Below are positions 6,583 through 15,000 of a DNA stretch of 47,103 nt, piece after piece. Origin of the DNA: Patescibacteria group bacterium (GTDB taxonomy: Bacteria > Patescibacteriota > Minisyncoccia > Minisyncoccales > PEYH01); contig JAHITK010000002.1 in NCBI GenBank assembly GCA_018817645.1, positions 1 through 47,103 on the forward strand, in the 5' to 3' direction. A model generated the notes under the pieces. The model was given only the letters and a program-made list of their open reading frames with translations. It did not search any database and was not told the DNA's origin. Each line of letters starts with the position of its first letter. The first letter of the stretch is position 1. The position numbers were made by a program, and so were the translations under genes.

Positions 6583-8426
6583 CTTTTCTTTTTACTGATT
6601 TTGAGGATTTTTTCAATTTCCTCTCTTTCCAGAGTTTCTTTTTCCATCAATTTCTGGGAAAGCTTTTCCAGAAGGTTATTCTTCGCTTTCAGGATTTTAG
6701 TTGCCTGGCTTGCCGCTTGTTTGATTATTTTCGCCACTTCTTCGTCTATTTTCTGGGCGATTTTTTCCGAGTAATTCCTTTCTTCGCCGAATTCCTTGCC
6801 CAAGAATTGAAGTTCGTTTTTTTCGCCGAAAACAATCGGTCCGAGCTTCTCCGACATCCCGTAATCCTTAACCAATTTTCGCGCCAAATCGGAAGCGATT
6901 TTCAGATCGTTGCTTGCGCCGGTGCTTACTTCCTTAAACTTTTTCTTCTCCGCGAAATATCCGCCGAGCAAAGTGGCGATGTCTGCCAAAAAATCAGATT
7001 TTGCCTTGATATTTTTTTCTTCTATTGGCGATTTAATCGTATATCCGGCGGCCATCCCCCTTGAAACAATGGATATTTTCCTTACCGGCTCTCCTTTATC
7101 GGTAAATGACGCCACTAAAGCGTGGCCTGCTTCATGGTAGGCGGAAATTTTCTTTTCTCTTGGCGACAAGACATGACTTTTTCTCTCCGGTCCCAAAAGG
7201 ACTTTTTCAATTGATTCTGTTAATTCCATCTGCTCAATCTGCTGCTTATTTCTTCTGGCGGCCAAGATTGCCGCTTCATTTAAAAGGTTTTCCAAATCAG
7301 CTCCGGAAAAACCCGGCGTTCTTTCCGCTATTTCTCGGAGCTTGGTATTTTTTGCCAAGGGCTTGCCTCGGATATGGATTTTAAGGATTGCCTCTCTGTC
7401 TTCTATGCTCGGCAAGTTTAAGATAACCTGCCTGTCAAACCTCCCCGGTCTTAAAAGGGCAGGGTCCAAGATATCCGGGCGATTCGTCGCCCCAATAATG
7501 ATGGTTTTTGAATCCCTTTCAAAGCCGTCCATCTCCACCAATATCTGATTCAAGGTCTGTTCTCTTTCATCATGACCCCCGCCGATGCCGATTCCTCTGG
7601 TCCGGCCAATGGCATCTAATTCATCAATAAAGATGATTGCCTTATTGTGTTTTTTTGCTTCCTGGAACAAGGACCTCACCCTTCCGCTTCCGACCCCCAC
7701 AAACAATTCTATGAATTCAGAGCCAGCCACCGAGAAAAAAGGGACATTACTCTCTCCCGCGGTCGCCCTTGCCAAAAGGGTTTTACCGCATCCCGGGGGA
7801 CCTAATAGCAAAACGCCTCTGGGAATCTTCGCTCCCATGTCCAAGAATTTCTTAGGAGTTTTTAAAAACTCAACAATTTCTTTCAGCTCTTCTTTCGCCT
7901 CTTTTAAGCCAGCCACATCCTGGAAGTTTATCTTCTGTTTGGGATGACCTTCGGCCCCGAAAATACGAGCTCTGGCCTTGGAAAAATTAAATGTCTGCAT
8001 TGCCCCCATCTTGGCCTGGCGGGCGAATGACCAGAATAATAAACCGAAAAACAGCAAAGGAAGAACAAATAACAGGATGGAACCGATTTGCCCCCAGCCC
8101 GCCTTGGGCTCTTGAACAACAAGGTTCACTTTTGCCAATTTTTCTTTTGAAACTCCGTAATTAGCCAAAGATTCAGAGAGAGCTAACTCGGTCTCTTTTT
8201 TGCTTTGCGCCTGGGTGTTATCAGTATAAGTGACAAGAATGTCATTGCCAGTAACGATTATTTCCTTAACTTTTCCCTGAATTATTTCCTGACCAAGCTG
8301 GCTGATGGAAATTTCTTTTTTAACAGTGGAGCTCGGGGAGAAAAGAGTAAAGACCGCTGATATGCCTAAAAAAATCAGCACGATAACAAAAAAGTTCTTC
8401 GCTAAGTTTTGCGTTGCTTTTTTCAT
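6573..8426 (-). CDS. ftsH: ATP-dependent zinc metalloprotease FtsH
   Basis: A 617-residue membrane protease. Two N-terminal membrane helices (about residues 11-29 and 115-135) flank an extracytoplasmic domain. The AAA module has Walker A GPPGCGKT (about residue 208), Walker B IIFIDELDAIG, and the second region of homology ATNRPDILDPALLRPGRFDR. The M41 protease site is HEAGH (about residue 430), and the third zinc ligand is expected in the DLKIASDLAR segment. It degrades misassembled membrane proteins and selected cytoplasmic proteins. The C-terminal tail is short and basic (KISKKKRGT), and its last codons and TAG lie inside the 5' end of tRNA-Ile. Confidence 0.97.
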   Translation of the reverse strand: MKKATQNLAKNFFVIVLIFLGISAVFTLFSPSSTVKKEISISQLGQEIIQGKVKEIIVTGNDILVTYTDNTQAQSKKETELALSESLANYGVSKEKLAKVNLVVQEPKAGWGQIGSILLFVLPLLFFGLLFWSFARQAKMGAMQTFNFSKARARIFGAEGHPKQKINFQDVAGLKEAKEELKEIVEFLKTPKKFLDMGAKIPRGVLLLGPPGCGKTLLARATAGESNVPFFSVAGSEFIELFVGVGSGRVRSLFQEAKKHNKAIIFIDELDAIGRTRGIGIGGGHDEREQTLNQILVEMDGFERDSKTIIIGATNRPDILDPALLRPGRFDRQVILNLPSIEDREAILKIHIRGKPLAKNTKLREIAERTPGFSGADLENLLNEAAILAARRNKQQIEQMELTESIEKVLLGPERKSHVLSPREKKISAYHEAGHALVASFTDKGEPVRKISIVSRGMAAGYTIKSPIEEKNIKAKSDFLADIATLLGGYFAEKKKFKEVSTGASNDLKIASDLARKLVKDYGMSEKLGPIVFGEKNELQFLGKEFGEERNYSEKIAQKIDEEVAKIIKQAASQATKILKAKNNLLEKLSQKLMEKETLEREEIEKILKISKKKRGT

Positions 8427-8462
8427 TATCTTTTTGTTTATAAATACAGACCTATTTCTATT

Positions 8463-9584
8463 TTAGTCGCTTTTCAGGCGTAAGCCCATGCGGTGAGTGT
8501 CAGCATCAAGGGCAATAATTTCAAACTTATACTTTTTGCCCTTTTGAAGTTCTTCTTTTTTCTTATCCTGATGATTGAATTCAGAGAGATGAACCAAGCC
8601 CCTGATTTTTGGCTCAATTTCAATAAAGGCCCCCAATTGATTTATTTTTACCACTTGTCCTTCTATAATATCACCCTTTTTGTATTTATTGTCTATGTCT
8701 TTCCAAGGATCCTCTTTCAACGCCTTCAGCGACAAGGAGACCCTTCCGTCTTGGGATATTTCGGTGACTTTCGCCTTAACCACGTCTCCAACTTTAATTA
8801 CATCGGAGACATCGTCTATTAATTGCCAGTCCAGCTCTGATATGTGAATCAGGCCTTCGGCCTGAACTTTTTCCTGTTCCGGTTCTTCGGCTTCGCCTTT
8901 TTCTAACAACGGGAATTTTATAAACGCGCCGAAGTCCGCCAATCCGGTAATCTTTCCTTCCACAATGTCGCCCACCTGGTATTGTTTCAAGAGTTCATTT
9001 ATCGCTTTTGAAGCGACCGCCTTTTCCGAAAAGATGAGTTTGTTTTCCTGCGGAGAAACATCAATGATTTTTACCTCTAATTGCTGACCGACTAATTTCT
9101 GCAGATGTTTCAGGATTTCGTTTGAATCGCCGTCTTTGACGCGGGGATAATTTTTGATGGAAAGCTGTGAGAGGGGGAGGAATCCTTTGATTCCCTCCAT
9201 TTCCGCCAGCAGCCCGCCTTTGTTCGCTCCCGCGATATCAACCATAACTGTCTGCGATATCTGCTCAATCTCTTTCAGGGTTTCCCAGCTTACCTCTCTT
9301 TGCGCATCGGTGAGGGATAATTCCAAATAGCCGTCTTCATTATCCACCTCTACCACTTTTGCTTTTATTGTCGCTTCGGGTTGAAGCCGTTTTATGATAT
9401 CCTTGGCCGCGTAATATTCTTTTCCATAAATTACGCCCACGCCGACCGGCCCCAAATCAACATAAACGGCAAAATGGCCGGTTCCGATAATCTTGCCTTC
9501 TATTGTCTGTCCCTTTTTCGGCGGGGTGGTAATATTTTGCAGTTCGTCTTTTGGTGGAATTGTTTTTTCGATTGTTTTAGCCAT
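8463..9584 (-). CDS. rpsA: S1 RNA-binding domain protein (ribosomal protein S1-like)
   Basis: Four S1 (OB-fold) domains can be read in order: GQTIEGKIIGTGHFAVYV, a second degenerate one around GANKGGLLAEMEGIKGFLP, GDIVEGKITGLADFGAFIKF (with an acidic insert LLEKGEAEEPEQEK), and GDIIEGQVVKINQLGAFIEI. S1 proteins bind mRNA and help 30S initiation. With 373 residues this is a short, four-domain form. I chose ATG 9584 (MAKTIEKTI) instead of the longer track start at 9776, because the extra 64 residues are a translation of the AT-rich dispersed repeat. The gene lies just upstream of ftsH on the same strand (36 bp gap). Confidence 0.88.
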   Translation of the reverse strand: MAKTIEKTIPPKDELQNITTPPKKGQTIEGKIIGTGHFAVYVDLGPVGVGVIYGKEYYAAKDIIKRLQPEATIKAKVVEVDNEDGYLELSLTDAQREVSWETLKEIEQISQTVMVDIAGANKGGLLAEMEGIKGFLPLSQLSIKNYPRVKDGDSNEILKHLQKLVGQQLEVKIIDVSPQENKLIFSEKAVASKAINELLKQYQVGDIVEGKITGLADFGAFIKFPLLEKGEAEEPEQEKVQAEGLIHISELDWQLIDDVSDVIKVGDVVKAKVTEISQDGRVSLSLKALKEDPWKDIDNKYKKGDIIEGQVVKINQLGAFIEIEPKIRGLVHLSEFNHQDKKKEELQKGKKYKFEIIALDADTHRMGLRLKSD

Positions 9585-9629
9585 AGTAGAATAAAGGGTA
9601 GCATAAGATATTGGATAAGGCAAGACCAG

Positions 9630-9780
9630 ATTAAAATCCAAAATCCAAATATCAAATGTCAAATCAAGCTCAAAATCCAAAATCCAAATTGAAGAAATGT
9701 ATTCTTTTGAGATTGAATCATTTGGATTTGCCTGCCCTGAACCTGTCGAAGGGATTGGGAATTGGGATTTGGTCATTGGG
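9630..9780. repeat. AT-rich dispersed repeat (ATCCAAAATCC type) plus REP-like motif
   Basis: Several copies of AAAATCCAAAATCCAAAT-like units alternate with variants such as TCAAATGTCAAATC and end in TTTGGATTTG and GGGATTTGGTCATTGGG. A CCTGAACCTGTCGAAGGG motif near 9733-9751 is the complement-type relative of the loop in the 5042-5092 terminator. The repeat fills the gap between two divergently read genes and produces a false N-terminal extension for the S1 gene. Confidence 0.75.
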
Positions 9781-9865
9781 ATTTACTCAATAGGGGTTGA
9801 GATTATTGATAACAAGTGTTATAATCATAAAGGATTTCAAAATAATTAACCGCTTTTTACGGACT

Positions 9866-10519
9866 ATGGATATACTTTGGCATGGGCAATCGTGTTTTGA
9901 AATAAGGGTACCCTTGAATCAAAATGAAAAGAAAACGATTGTTATAGACCCGTTTTCGCCGGAGGATATTGGTTTTAAAATTCCCTCCCTTACCGCGGAT
10001 ATTTTATTAATCACCCATCAGCACGCTGACCACAACAACATTAAAGCAGTCAAAGGTTCTCCTTTTTTGATTGATGGTCCCGGCGAATACGAGGCGGGAG
10101 GAATCTTTATACAAGGCATCCCTGCCTCGCACGGGAGCATTGATAAAGAAGATTTGGGGGACATTACCATTTATACCATTGAAGCAGAAGGCGTTAAATT
10201 ATGCCATTTAAGCGATTTGAACCAGAACGAGCTTACTCCCGAGCAGGTCGAGGCGATCGGAGACATTGATATATTAATGATTCCGATCGGAGGAACTTAC
10301 ACCATTGACGGGGCCGGCGCTTCTAAGATTATCAATCAGATTGAGCCCAAAATAGTGATGCCAATGCATTACAAACTGCCGGGCCTGAAAGTGAATTTGA
10401 AAGATATTGGCAACTTTCTTAAAGTGATGGGGCAGGAAAATATTGAGGCGCAGTCGTCGTTCAAAGTAAAAAAGCAAGGATTGCCCGCGGAAATGAAAAT
10501 AGTAGTTTTGAAGCCATAG
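9866..10519 (+). CDS. MBL-fold metal-dependent hydrolase
   Basis: A 217-residue metallo-beta-lactamase-fold protein. The metal motif THQHADHNN (H-x-H-x-D-H) follows the strand ADILLI, with further ligands expected at PASHG, HLSDL and the terminal MPMHYK. The whole resembles the COG2220 group (UlaG/UPF0173-like Zn-dependent hydrolases), whose substrates are mostly unknown. I chose ATG 9866 (MDILWHGQSCFEI), because that sequence matches the conserved family start; the track start 23 codons earlier reads through AT-rich sequence. It heads a plus-strand run that includes gyrA. Confidence 0.85.
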   Translation: MDILWHGQSCFEIRVPLNQNEKKTIVIDPFSPEDIGFKIPSLTADILLITHQHADHNNIKAVKGSPFLIDGPGEYEAGGIFIQGIPASHGSIDKEDLGDITIYTIEAEGVKLCHLSDLNQNELTPEQVEAIGDIDILMIPIGGTYTIDGAGASKIINQIEPKIVMPMHYKLPGLKVNLKDIGNFLKVMGQENIEAQSSFKVKKQGLPAEMKIVVLKP

Positions 10520-10522
10520 AAA

Positions 10523-10723
10523 ATGAAATTTTTACAAAAGCTTCAATCATTGTCTTTGGAAAAAAGAAAAATGGTCTTATGGGTGACCATAGCAATCATC
10601 GGATTAATTTTTTTACTGCTGTTTTTAGCAGTGGCGGTTTTTAGATTTAAGTCGTTTAATCTTCGGAATTTTGAGCAGCAGCTCAATATTCCTTCTTTTG
10701 AAATCCCTAATCTTAACGAATAA
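10523..10723 (+). CDS. Small single-pass membrane protein
   Basis: A 66-residue protein that I do not recognise. A basic N terminus (SLEKRKM) precedes one long hydrophobic helix (VLWVTIAIIGLIFLLLFLAV), and a short polar tail follows. The ATG is 3 bp after the MBL gene stop, and gyrA starts 11 bp after its own stop, so it is translated within the same operon. Function is unknown. Small size and tight packing favour a real gene over a chance ORF. Confidence 0.6.
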   Translation: MKFLQKLQSLSLEKRKMVLWVTIAIIGLIFLLLFLAVAVFRFKSFNLRNFEQQLNIPSFEIPNLNE

Positions 10724-10734
10724 TTTTTATCATT

Positions 10735-13700
10735 ATGCCAAAACCAAAGCCGGAAAAAGACAACAAGAATAATAAGGCCGATAACGGAAATAATAAAGAA
10801 GGGTTAGAGAATATCGGATACATAAAGCCCAGAGAAATCAGCGAGGAAATGAAGGAGAGCTATATTAATTACGCGATGTCAGTGATTGTTTCCCGGGCAT
10901 TGCCTGATGTCAGGGACGGGCTGAAGCCGGTGCACCGGAGAATCCTTTATGCCATGGGAGAGGAGGGCCTTTATTACAACGCCAAGTTCAGAAAGTCAGC
11001 CACCGTGGTTGGCGCAGTGCTTGGCCGCTACCATCCTCACAGCGATGCCGCGGTTTATGATTCTTTGGTAAGAATGGCCCAAGATTTTTCTTTAAGATAT
11101 ATGCTGGTCAAGGGCCAGGGCAATTTTGGTTGTTTTACAGGAGATACTGAAATTAGATTATGCGATGGACGAAGCTTAACTTTTAAGGAGTTAATTAAAG
11201 AACAGAAAGATGGTGAAAGGCATTGGGGATTTACATTTAATCATCAGAATAAACAGATAGAAATCGCAGAGATTCAAAAACCAAGATTAACGAGAAAGAA
11301 AGAAAGGATTATGGAAGTAATGCTGGACAACGGAGAAAAGATTAGATGTACCTTAGACCATCGCTTTCTGTTGCGGAATGAGACGTATAAAGAGGCACAG
11401 AAATTAAAAGCAGGCGATTCTCTAATGGCTGCCTACTTTAATACAAGACGTATTAGGAGTCATTATAATTATCTGGCGGTATTACAACCATTTACCGGGC
11501 ATTATGAGTTTGTCCACAGGCTCGCGGATGAATATAATTATCGTTTTAATCGAGCCAAAAGTAATCTTGAATCATTTATTTTACACTATAAAGATTTTAA
11601 TAAGTTTAATAATTCCCCAGAAAATATACAAAGACTTACCGTAGAGGAGCATTATGAAGCGCACCTGCAACAGGCTAAGAATCTATGGAAAGAAAGAGGA
11701 GATGAGTTTCGGGAGAAACATCGGGATTCACTAAGGAAGAAGTTCTCTGACCCAGTTATTCGAAAGGAGATCTCCGAAAGATCGAAAAAGCTTTGGCAAA
11801 ATCCTGAATATCGAGCAAAATATCCAGAAAGTCATTTTAGAAAAATGAGAGAAAAGTTATGGGCGCAACCTGGAATTCGAGAGTTTCACCGGGAAAAAAT
11901 TGCCCAACAGCGTCAAGACCCCGAATTTATAAAAAAACATCGGGATGGAGTAATATTGAGCAATAGGCGTCGTATGAAAGAGAATCCCAGCGCGATGAAA
12001 GAATTGGCAGAAAAAGCCAAAATTGCCTTACATGAAAATTGGAAAAACCCTTTATATAAAGAAAAAGTAATCAAAAGTAGAATTTTGGGATATGTTCATT
12101 CTCTTTCTCAAAAATATCGGAAGTTAACCCCTGAAGTATATGAGAATGAAAGATACGCTAACTCTATCCCTAAGATTGAAAATGCTTTAAATTATTTCGA
12201 TGATTTTTCAGAATTAATTGAAAAGGCTCAAAATTATAATCATAAGGTGACTAAAGTTAAAATACTTCGCAAGAGAGAAGATGTTTATGATGTAAGCGTT
12301 GAGAACTGGCATAATTTTCTCCTTAGTGCTGGGATATTTGTCCATAACTCGATTGATGCGGATCCCCCGGCCGCTCAAAGATACACAGAGTGCCGGCTTT
12401 CAAGGGTGGGTCAGGAAATGTTGAGGGATATAAACAGGGATACGGTTGATTTTATAGACAACTATGACGCTACCAGAAAAGAGCCGACAGTCCTGCCTTC
12501 GCCCCTGCCCCAGCTTTTATTGAACGGTTCTTTGGGAATTGCGGTGGGGATGGCAACAAGCATCCCGCCCCACAATCTGGCGGAAACCTGCGATGCGGCT
12601 ACATATTTGATTGACAATCCCGAGGCCACCACCGAGGATTTGTTTCAATTCATCAAAGGCCCTGATTTTCCGACCGGAGGCATTATTTTCAATCAGAAAG
12701 ACATAATCTCTGCTTATGCCCAAGGCAAGGGACCTGTTTTAGCTCAAGGCAAGGCGGATATTGTTGAGGAAAAGAATGGCGGCTGGAAAATTATTATCAG
12801 CGAGATTCCTTATCAGGTTAATAAATCCACTTTGGTAGAGCAGATAGCCAAACTGATTCAAGAAAAGAAAATTAAAGGAGTGAGAGACGCCCGGGATGAG
12901 TCAGACAGAGATGGCATCAGAATTGTCATAGAATTAAGAAAGGAAGCGTTTCCCCAGAAGGTCTTGAACTATCTCTACAAAGCCACCGATTTGCAGAAAA
13001 AGTTCCATCTCAATATGCTGGCTTTGGTTGATGGAATTCAGCCCAAGGTTTTGTCCTTGGCAGAGATGCTCGGATATTTCTTGAAACATCGCCAGGAAGT
13101 GGTTTTACGGAGAACCAAATTTGATTTAGCCAGAGCCAAAGAAAGGGAGCATATTCTTCTGGGCTTGGCGAAATGCTTGGCAAAGATTGATCAGGTGATT
13201 GAAACCATTAAGAAATCCAAAAACAGGGATGAGGCCAAAAGCAACCTGAAGAAAAAATTCAAGCTTACCGATATTCAAGCCGAGGCCATTTTAGAAACCA
13301 AGCTTTCCGCTTTGGCCCGGCTGGAGAGGCAAAAAATAGAAGATGAGCTTAAAGAGATTCAGGCCAAAATTGAAGAATTGTCCGGAATCGCTAAAAGCCC
13401 GGCAAAAGTGAAGGCAGTGGTCAAAAAAGAGCTTAAAGAATTAAAGGAAGTTTATGCCGATGCCCGCCGAACTAAAGTATATGTGAAAAAAGCGGAAGAA
13501 ATATCAGAAGAGGATTTGGTGCCGGAAGAAGAGGTTTTGATTACCCTGACCAATAAGGGCTATATCAAGAGAGTGAGCCCTTCTTCCTATAAGATTCAAA
13601 AGAGGGGCGGAAAAGGCATTGCCGGTATTAAGACGCAGGATGAGGATTTTGTGGAACACTTCTTCCTGGCCAATACCCTTGATAAACTATTGGTCTTTAC

Positions 13701-14457
13701 CGATTCCGGCAAGGTCTTCGCCATGCCTGCCTATGAAGTCCCATCCGCCAATAGGATTTCCAAAGGCCGGGCCTTGGTCAATTTTTTGGAAATAAGCCCG
13801 GAGGACAAGATTTTAGCGGTTTTGCCTCTGGGGAAAAAAGATGACAGCGAACAGAAACGATATTTAGTGATGGCAACCAAGAATGGTATAATTAAAAGAA
13901 CCGCACTGGAAGAATTCCGCAATTTGAGAAGCTCCGGCTTAATCGCGATTCGGCTTAAAAAAGGCGATTCGTTGAGGTCGGTCAAAAAGACGAGCGGAAA
14001 AAGCGAAATAATTTTAGTCAGCAAACAAGCCCAGTCAATCAGGTTTAAAGAAGAGCAGATAAGGCCGATGCAGAGAAGCGCGGCCGGCAACAAAGGAATG
14101 CATCTCAAGAAAGACGATGAAGTAATCGGGATGGAGGCGATAGAAAAAGACCAGTCCAAGGACTATATTTTAATAGTGACCAGCAAGGGATACGGCAAAA
14201 GAAGCGGAATTTCCTCTTATCGCCAGCAGAGCAGAGGAGGAACCGGAATTATGACCGCCAAACTGACGGCGAAAACAGGCGACTTGGTTAGGGCGGAGAT
14301 TGTGAAAGGCGACGAAGAGCTGATATTCATCTCTAGAAACGGTCAGGTCTTAAGAACTACGGCCAAAGAAATATCCGCTCTCGGCAGAGCGACTCAGGGA
14401 GTGAGAATAATGCGCTTGGATGAGGGCGACAGAGTAGTTTCATTAATAAAATTATAA
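10735..14457 (+). CDS. gyrA: DNA gyrase subunit A with an in-frame intein
   Basis: The 1240-residue precursor is GyrA split by a 406-residue intein; the spliced protein would be about 834 residues, normal for GyrA. The N-extein shows the breakage-reunion domain (YINYAMSVIVSRALPDVRDGLKPVHRRILY). The catalytic Tyr is in AAQRYTECRL right after the intein. The C-terminal domain has six-bladed beta-pinwheel repeats and a GyrA-box-like KRGGKG around residue 960, which favours GyrA over ParC. With GyrB it introduces negative supercoils. A leading charged low-complexity tail (PKPEKDNKNNKADNG) precedes the core. The ATG lies 11 bp after the small membrane gene. No gyrB is in view. Confidence 0.96.
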   Translation: MPKPKPEKDNKNNKADNGNNKEGLENIGYIKPREISEEMKESYINYAMSVIVSRALPDVRDGLKPVHRRILYAMGEEGLYYNAKFRKSATVVGAVLGRYHPHSDAAVYDSLVRMAQDFSLRYMLVKGQGNFGCFTGDTEIRLCDGRSLTFKELIKEQKDGERHWGFTFNHQNKQIEIAEIQKPRLTRKKERIMEVMLDNGEKIRCTLDHRFLLRNETYKEAQKLKAGDSLMAAYFNTRRIRSHYNYLAVLQPFTGHYEFVHRLADEYNYRFNRAKSNLESFILHYKDFNKFNNSPENIQRLTVEEHYEAHLQQAKNLWKERGDEFREKHRDSLRKKFSDPVIRKEISERSKKLWQNPEYRAKYPESHFRKMREKLWAQPGIREFHREKIAQQRQDPEFIKKHRDGVILSNRRRMKENPSAMKELAEKAKIALHENWKNPLYKEKVIKSRILGYVHSLSQKYRKLTPEVYENERYANSIPKIENALNYFDDFSELIEKAQNYNHKVTKVKILRKREDVYDVSVENWHNFLLSAGIFVHNSIDADPPAAQRYTECRLSRVGQEMLRDINRDTVDFIDNYDATRKEPTVLPSPLPQLLLNGSLGIAVGMATSIPPHNLAETCDAATYLIDNPEATTEDLFQFIKGPDFPTGGIIFNQKDIISAYAQGKGPVLAQGKADIVEEKNGGWKIIISEIPYQVNKSTLVEQIAKLIQEKKIKGVRDARDESDRDGIRIVIELRKEAFPQKVLNYLYKATDLQKKFHLNMLALVDGIQPKVLSLAEMLGYFLKHRQEVVLRRTKFDLARAKEREHILLGLAKCLAKIDQVIETIKKSKNRDEAKSNLKKKFKLTDIQAEAILETKLSALARLERQKIEDELKEIQAKIEELSGIAKSPAKVKAVVKKELKELKEVYADARRTKVYVKKAEEISEEDLVPEEEVLITLTNKGYIKRVSPSSYKIQKRGGKGIAGIKTQDEDFVEHFFLANTLDKLLVFTDSGKVFAMPAYEVPSANRISKGRALVNFLEISPEDKILAVLPLGKKDDSEQKRYLVMATKNGIIKRTALEEFRNLRSSGLIAIRLKKGDSLRSVKKTSGKSEIILVSKQAQSIRFKEEQIRPMQRSAAGNKGMHLKKDDEVIGMEAIEKDQSKDYILIVTSKGYGKRSGISSYRQQSRGGTGIMTAKLTAKTGDLVRAEIVKGDEELIFISRNGQVLRTTAKEISALGRATQGVRIMRLDEGDRVVSLIKL
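11131..12348 (+). mobile_element. HNH-type intein inserted in GyrA
   Basis: The intein begins with Cys (CFTGDTEIRLCDG, block A) and ends with HN before a Ser +1 residue (SIDADPP). Block B is CTLDHRF with the usual T-x-x-H, and blocks F/G read VYDVSVENWHNF..GIFVHN, so all splicing residues are present. The middle holds an HNH homing endonuclease region (HRLADEYN, then LHYKDFNKFNNSPENI). After it come several W/P-rich DNA-binding repeats of the NUMOD type (KKLWQNPEYR, EKLWAQPGIR, QDPEFIKKH, ENWKNPLYK). The insertion point is the invariant NFG|SID site next to the DNA-cleaving Tyr. The coding is AT-richer than the flanking gyrA. Homing competence is inferred from the intact HNH residues. Confidence 0.93.
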
Positions 14458-14464
14458 AATTTTT

Positions 14465-14989
14465 ATGGTCAGTTTTTTGGAGCCGGAAAAAATATTAGAG
14501 CAGATTCCTTTAAGCCAGGACTGGCAGGCAGCCGAGTTCGGCTGCGGTCCGGGCGGTTTTGCCATTGCCTTGGCAAAGCGTTTGCCGAAAGGATTGGTTT
14601 ATGCGTTAGACATTCAGGGAGAACCGCTTTCCGCTTTGCTTGGAAGGGCCAAAGGAGCGGGCTTGCCGAATATCAAAACAATTCAATGCGATTTAGAGGA
14701 GCCCAAGGGCTCCACTCTTAAAGACGAATCATTGGACCTGGTTTTGATAGCCAACACTTTGTTCCAGATAGAAGACAAAGAGGCTTTTTTGAAAGAGGCC
14801 AAACGGGTGCTTAAGCGGGAAGGGAATTTGGTAATAGTTGATTGGAATCCAGATTCTCCTTTCGGGCCGGAAGAAAAAAGAATCTCTTTTGAAGAAATTC
14901 ACAAAATGGTGAAGTTTATGGACATTAAGCTGGTAAAGGAGCTGGAGGCCGGCACTTACCATTGGGGAGCGATTTTTGTAAAGTTGTAA
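14465..14989 (+). CDS. Class I SAM-dependent methyltransferase
   Basis: A 174-residue Rossmann-fold methyltransferase. Motif I is AAEFGCGPGGFAIALAKRL. A second strand, VYALDIQ, carries the acidic residue that binds the SAM ribose; a Asp-containing CDLEEP follows; and motif IV-like LDLVLIANTLFQI leads into LKREGNLVIVDWNP. This layout matches the UbiE/Methyltransf_11 type. The substrate cannot be told. It starts 7 bp after gyrA and ends 11 bp before the first pilin-like gene, so it sits at the joint of the two groups. Confidence 0.8.
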   Translation: MVSFLEPEKILEQIPLSQDWQAAEFGCGPGGFAIALAKRLPKGLVYALDIQGEPLSALLGRAKGAGLPNIKTIQCDLEEPKGSTLKDESLDLVLIANTLFQIEDKEAFLKEAKRVLKREGNLVIVDWNPDSPFGPEEKRISFEEIHKMVKFMDIKLVKELEAGTYHWGAIFVKL

Positions 14990-15000
14990 TTTTTTGCAAA

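Noticed and set aside
9585-9776. 64-residue N-terminal extension of the S1-domain ORF
   Set aside because: The extension is a translation of the AT-rich dispersed repeat (WILDF..WILDF) and has no S1 similarity; the ATG at 9584 starts a normal protein.
13731-14159. 142-residue minus-strand ORF opposite gyrA
   Set aside because: It is a shadow of the gyrA C-terminal domain in another frame, with no own features.
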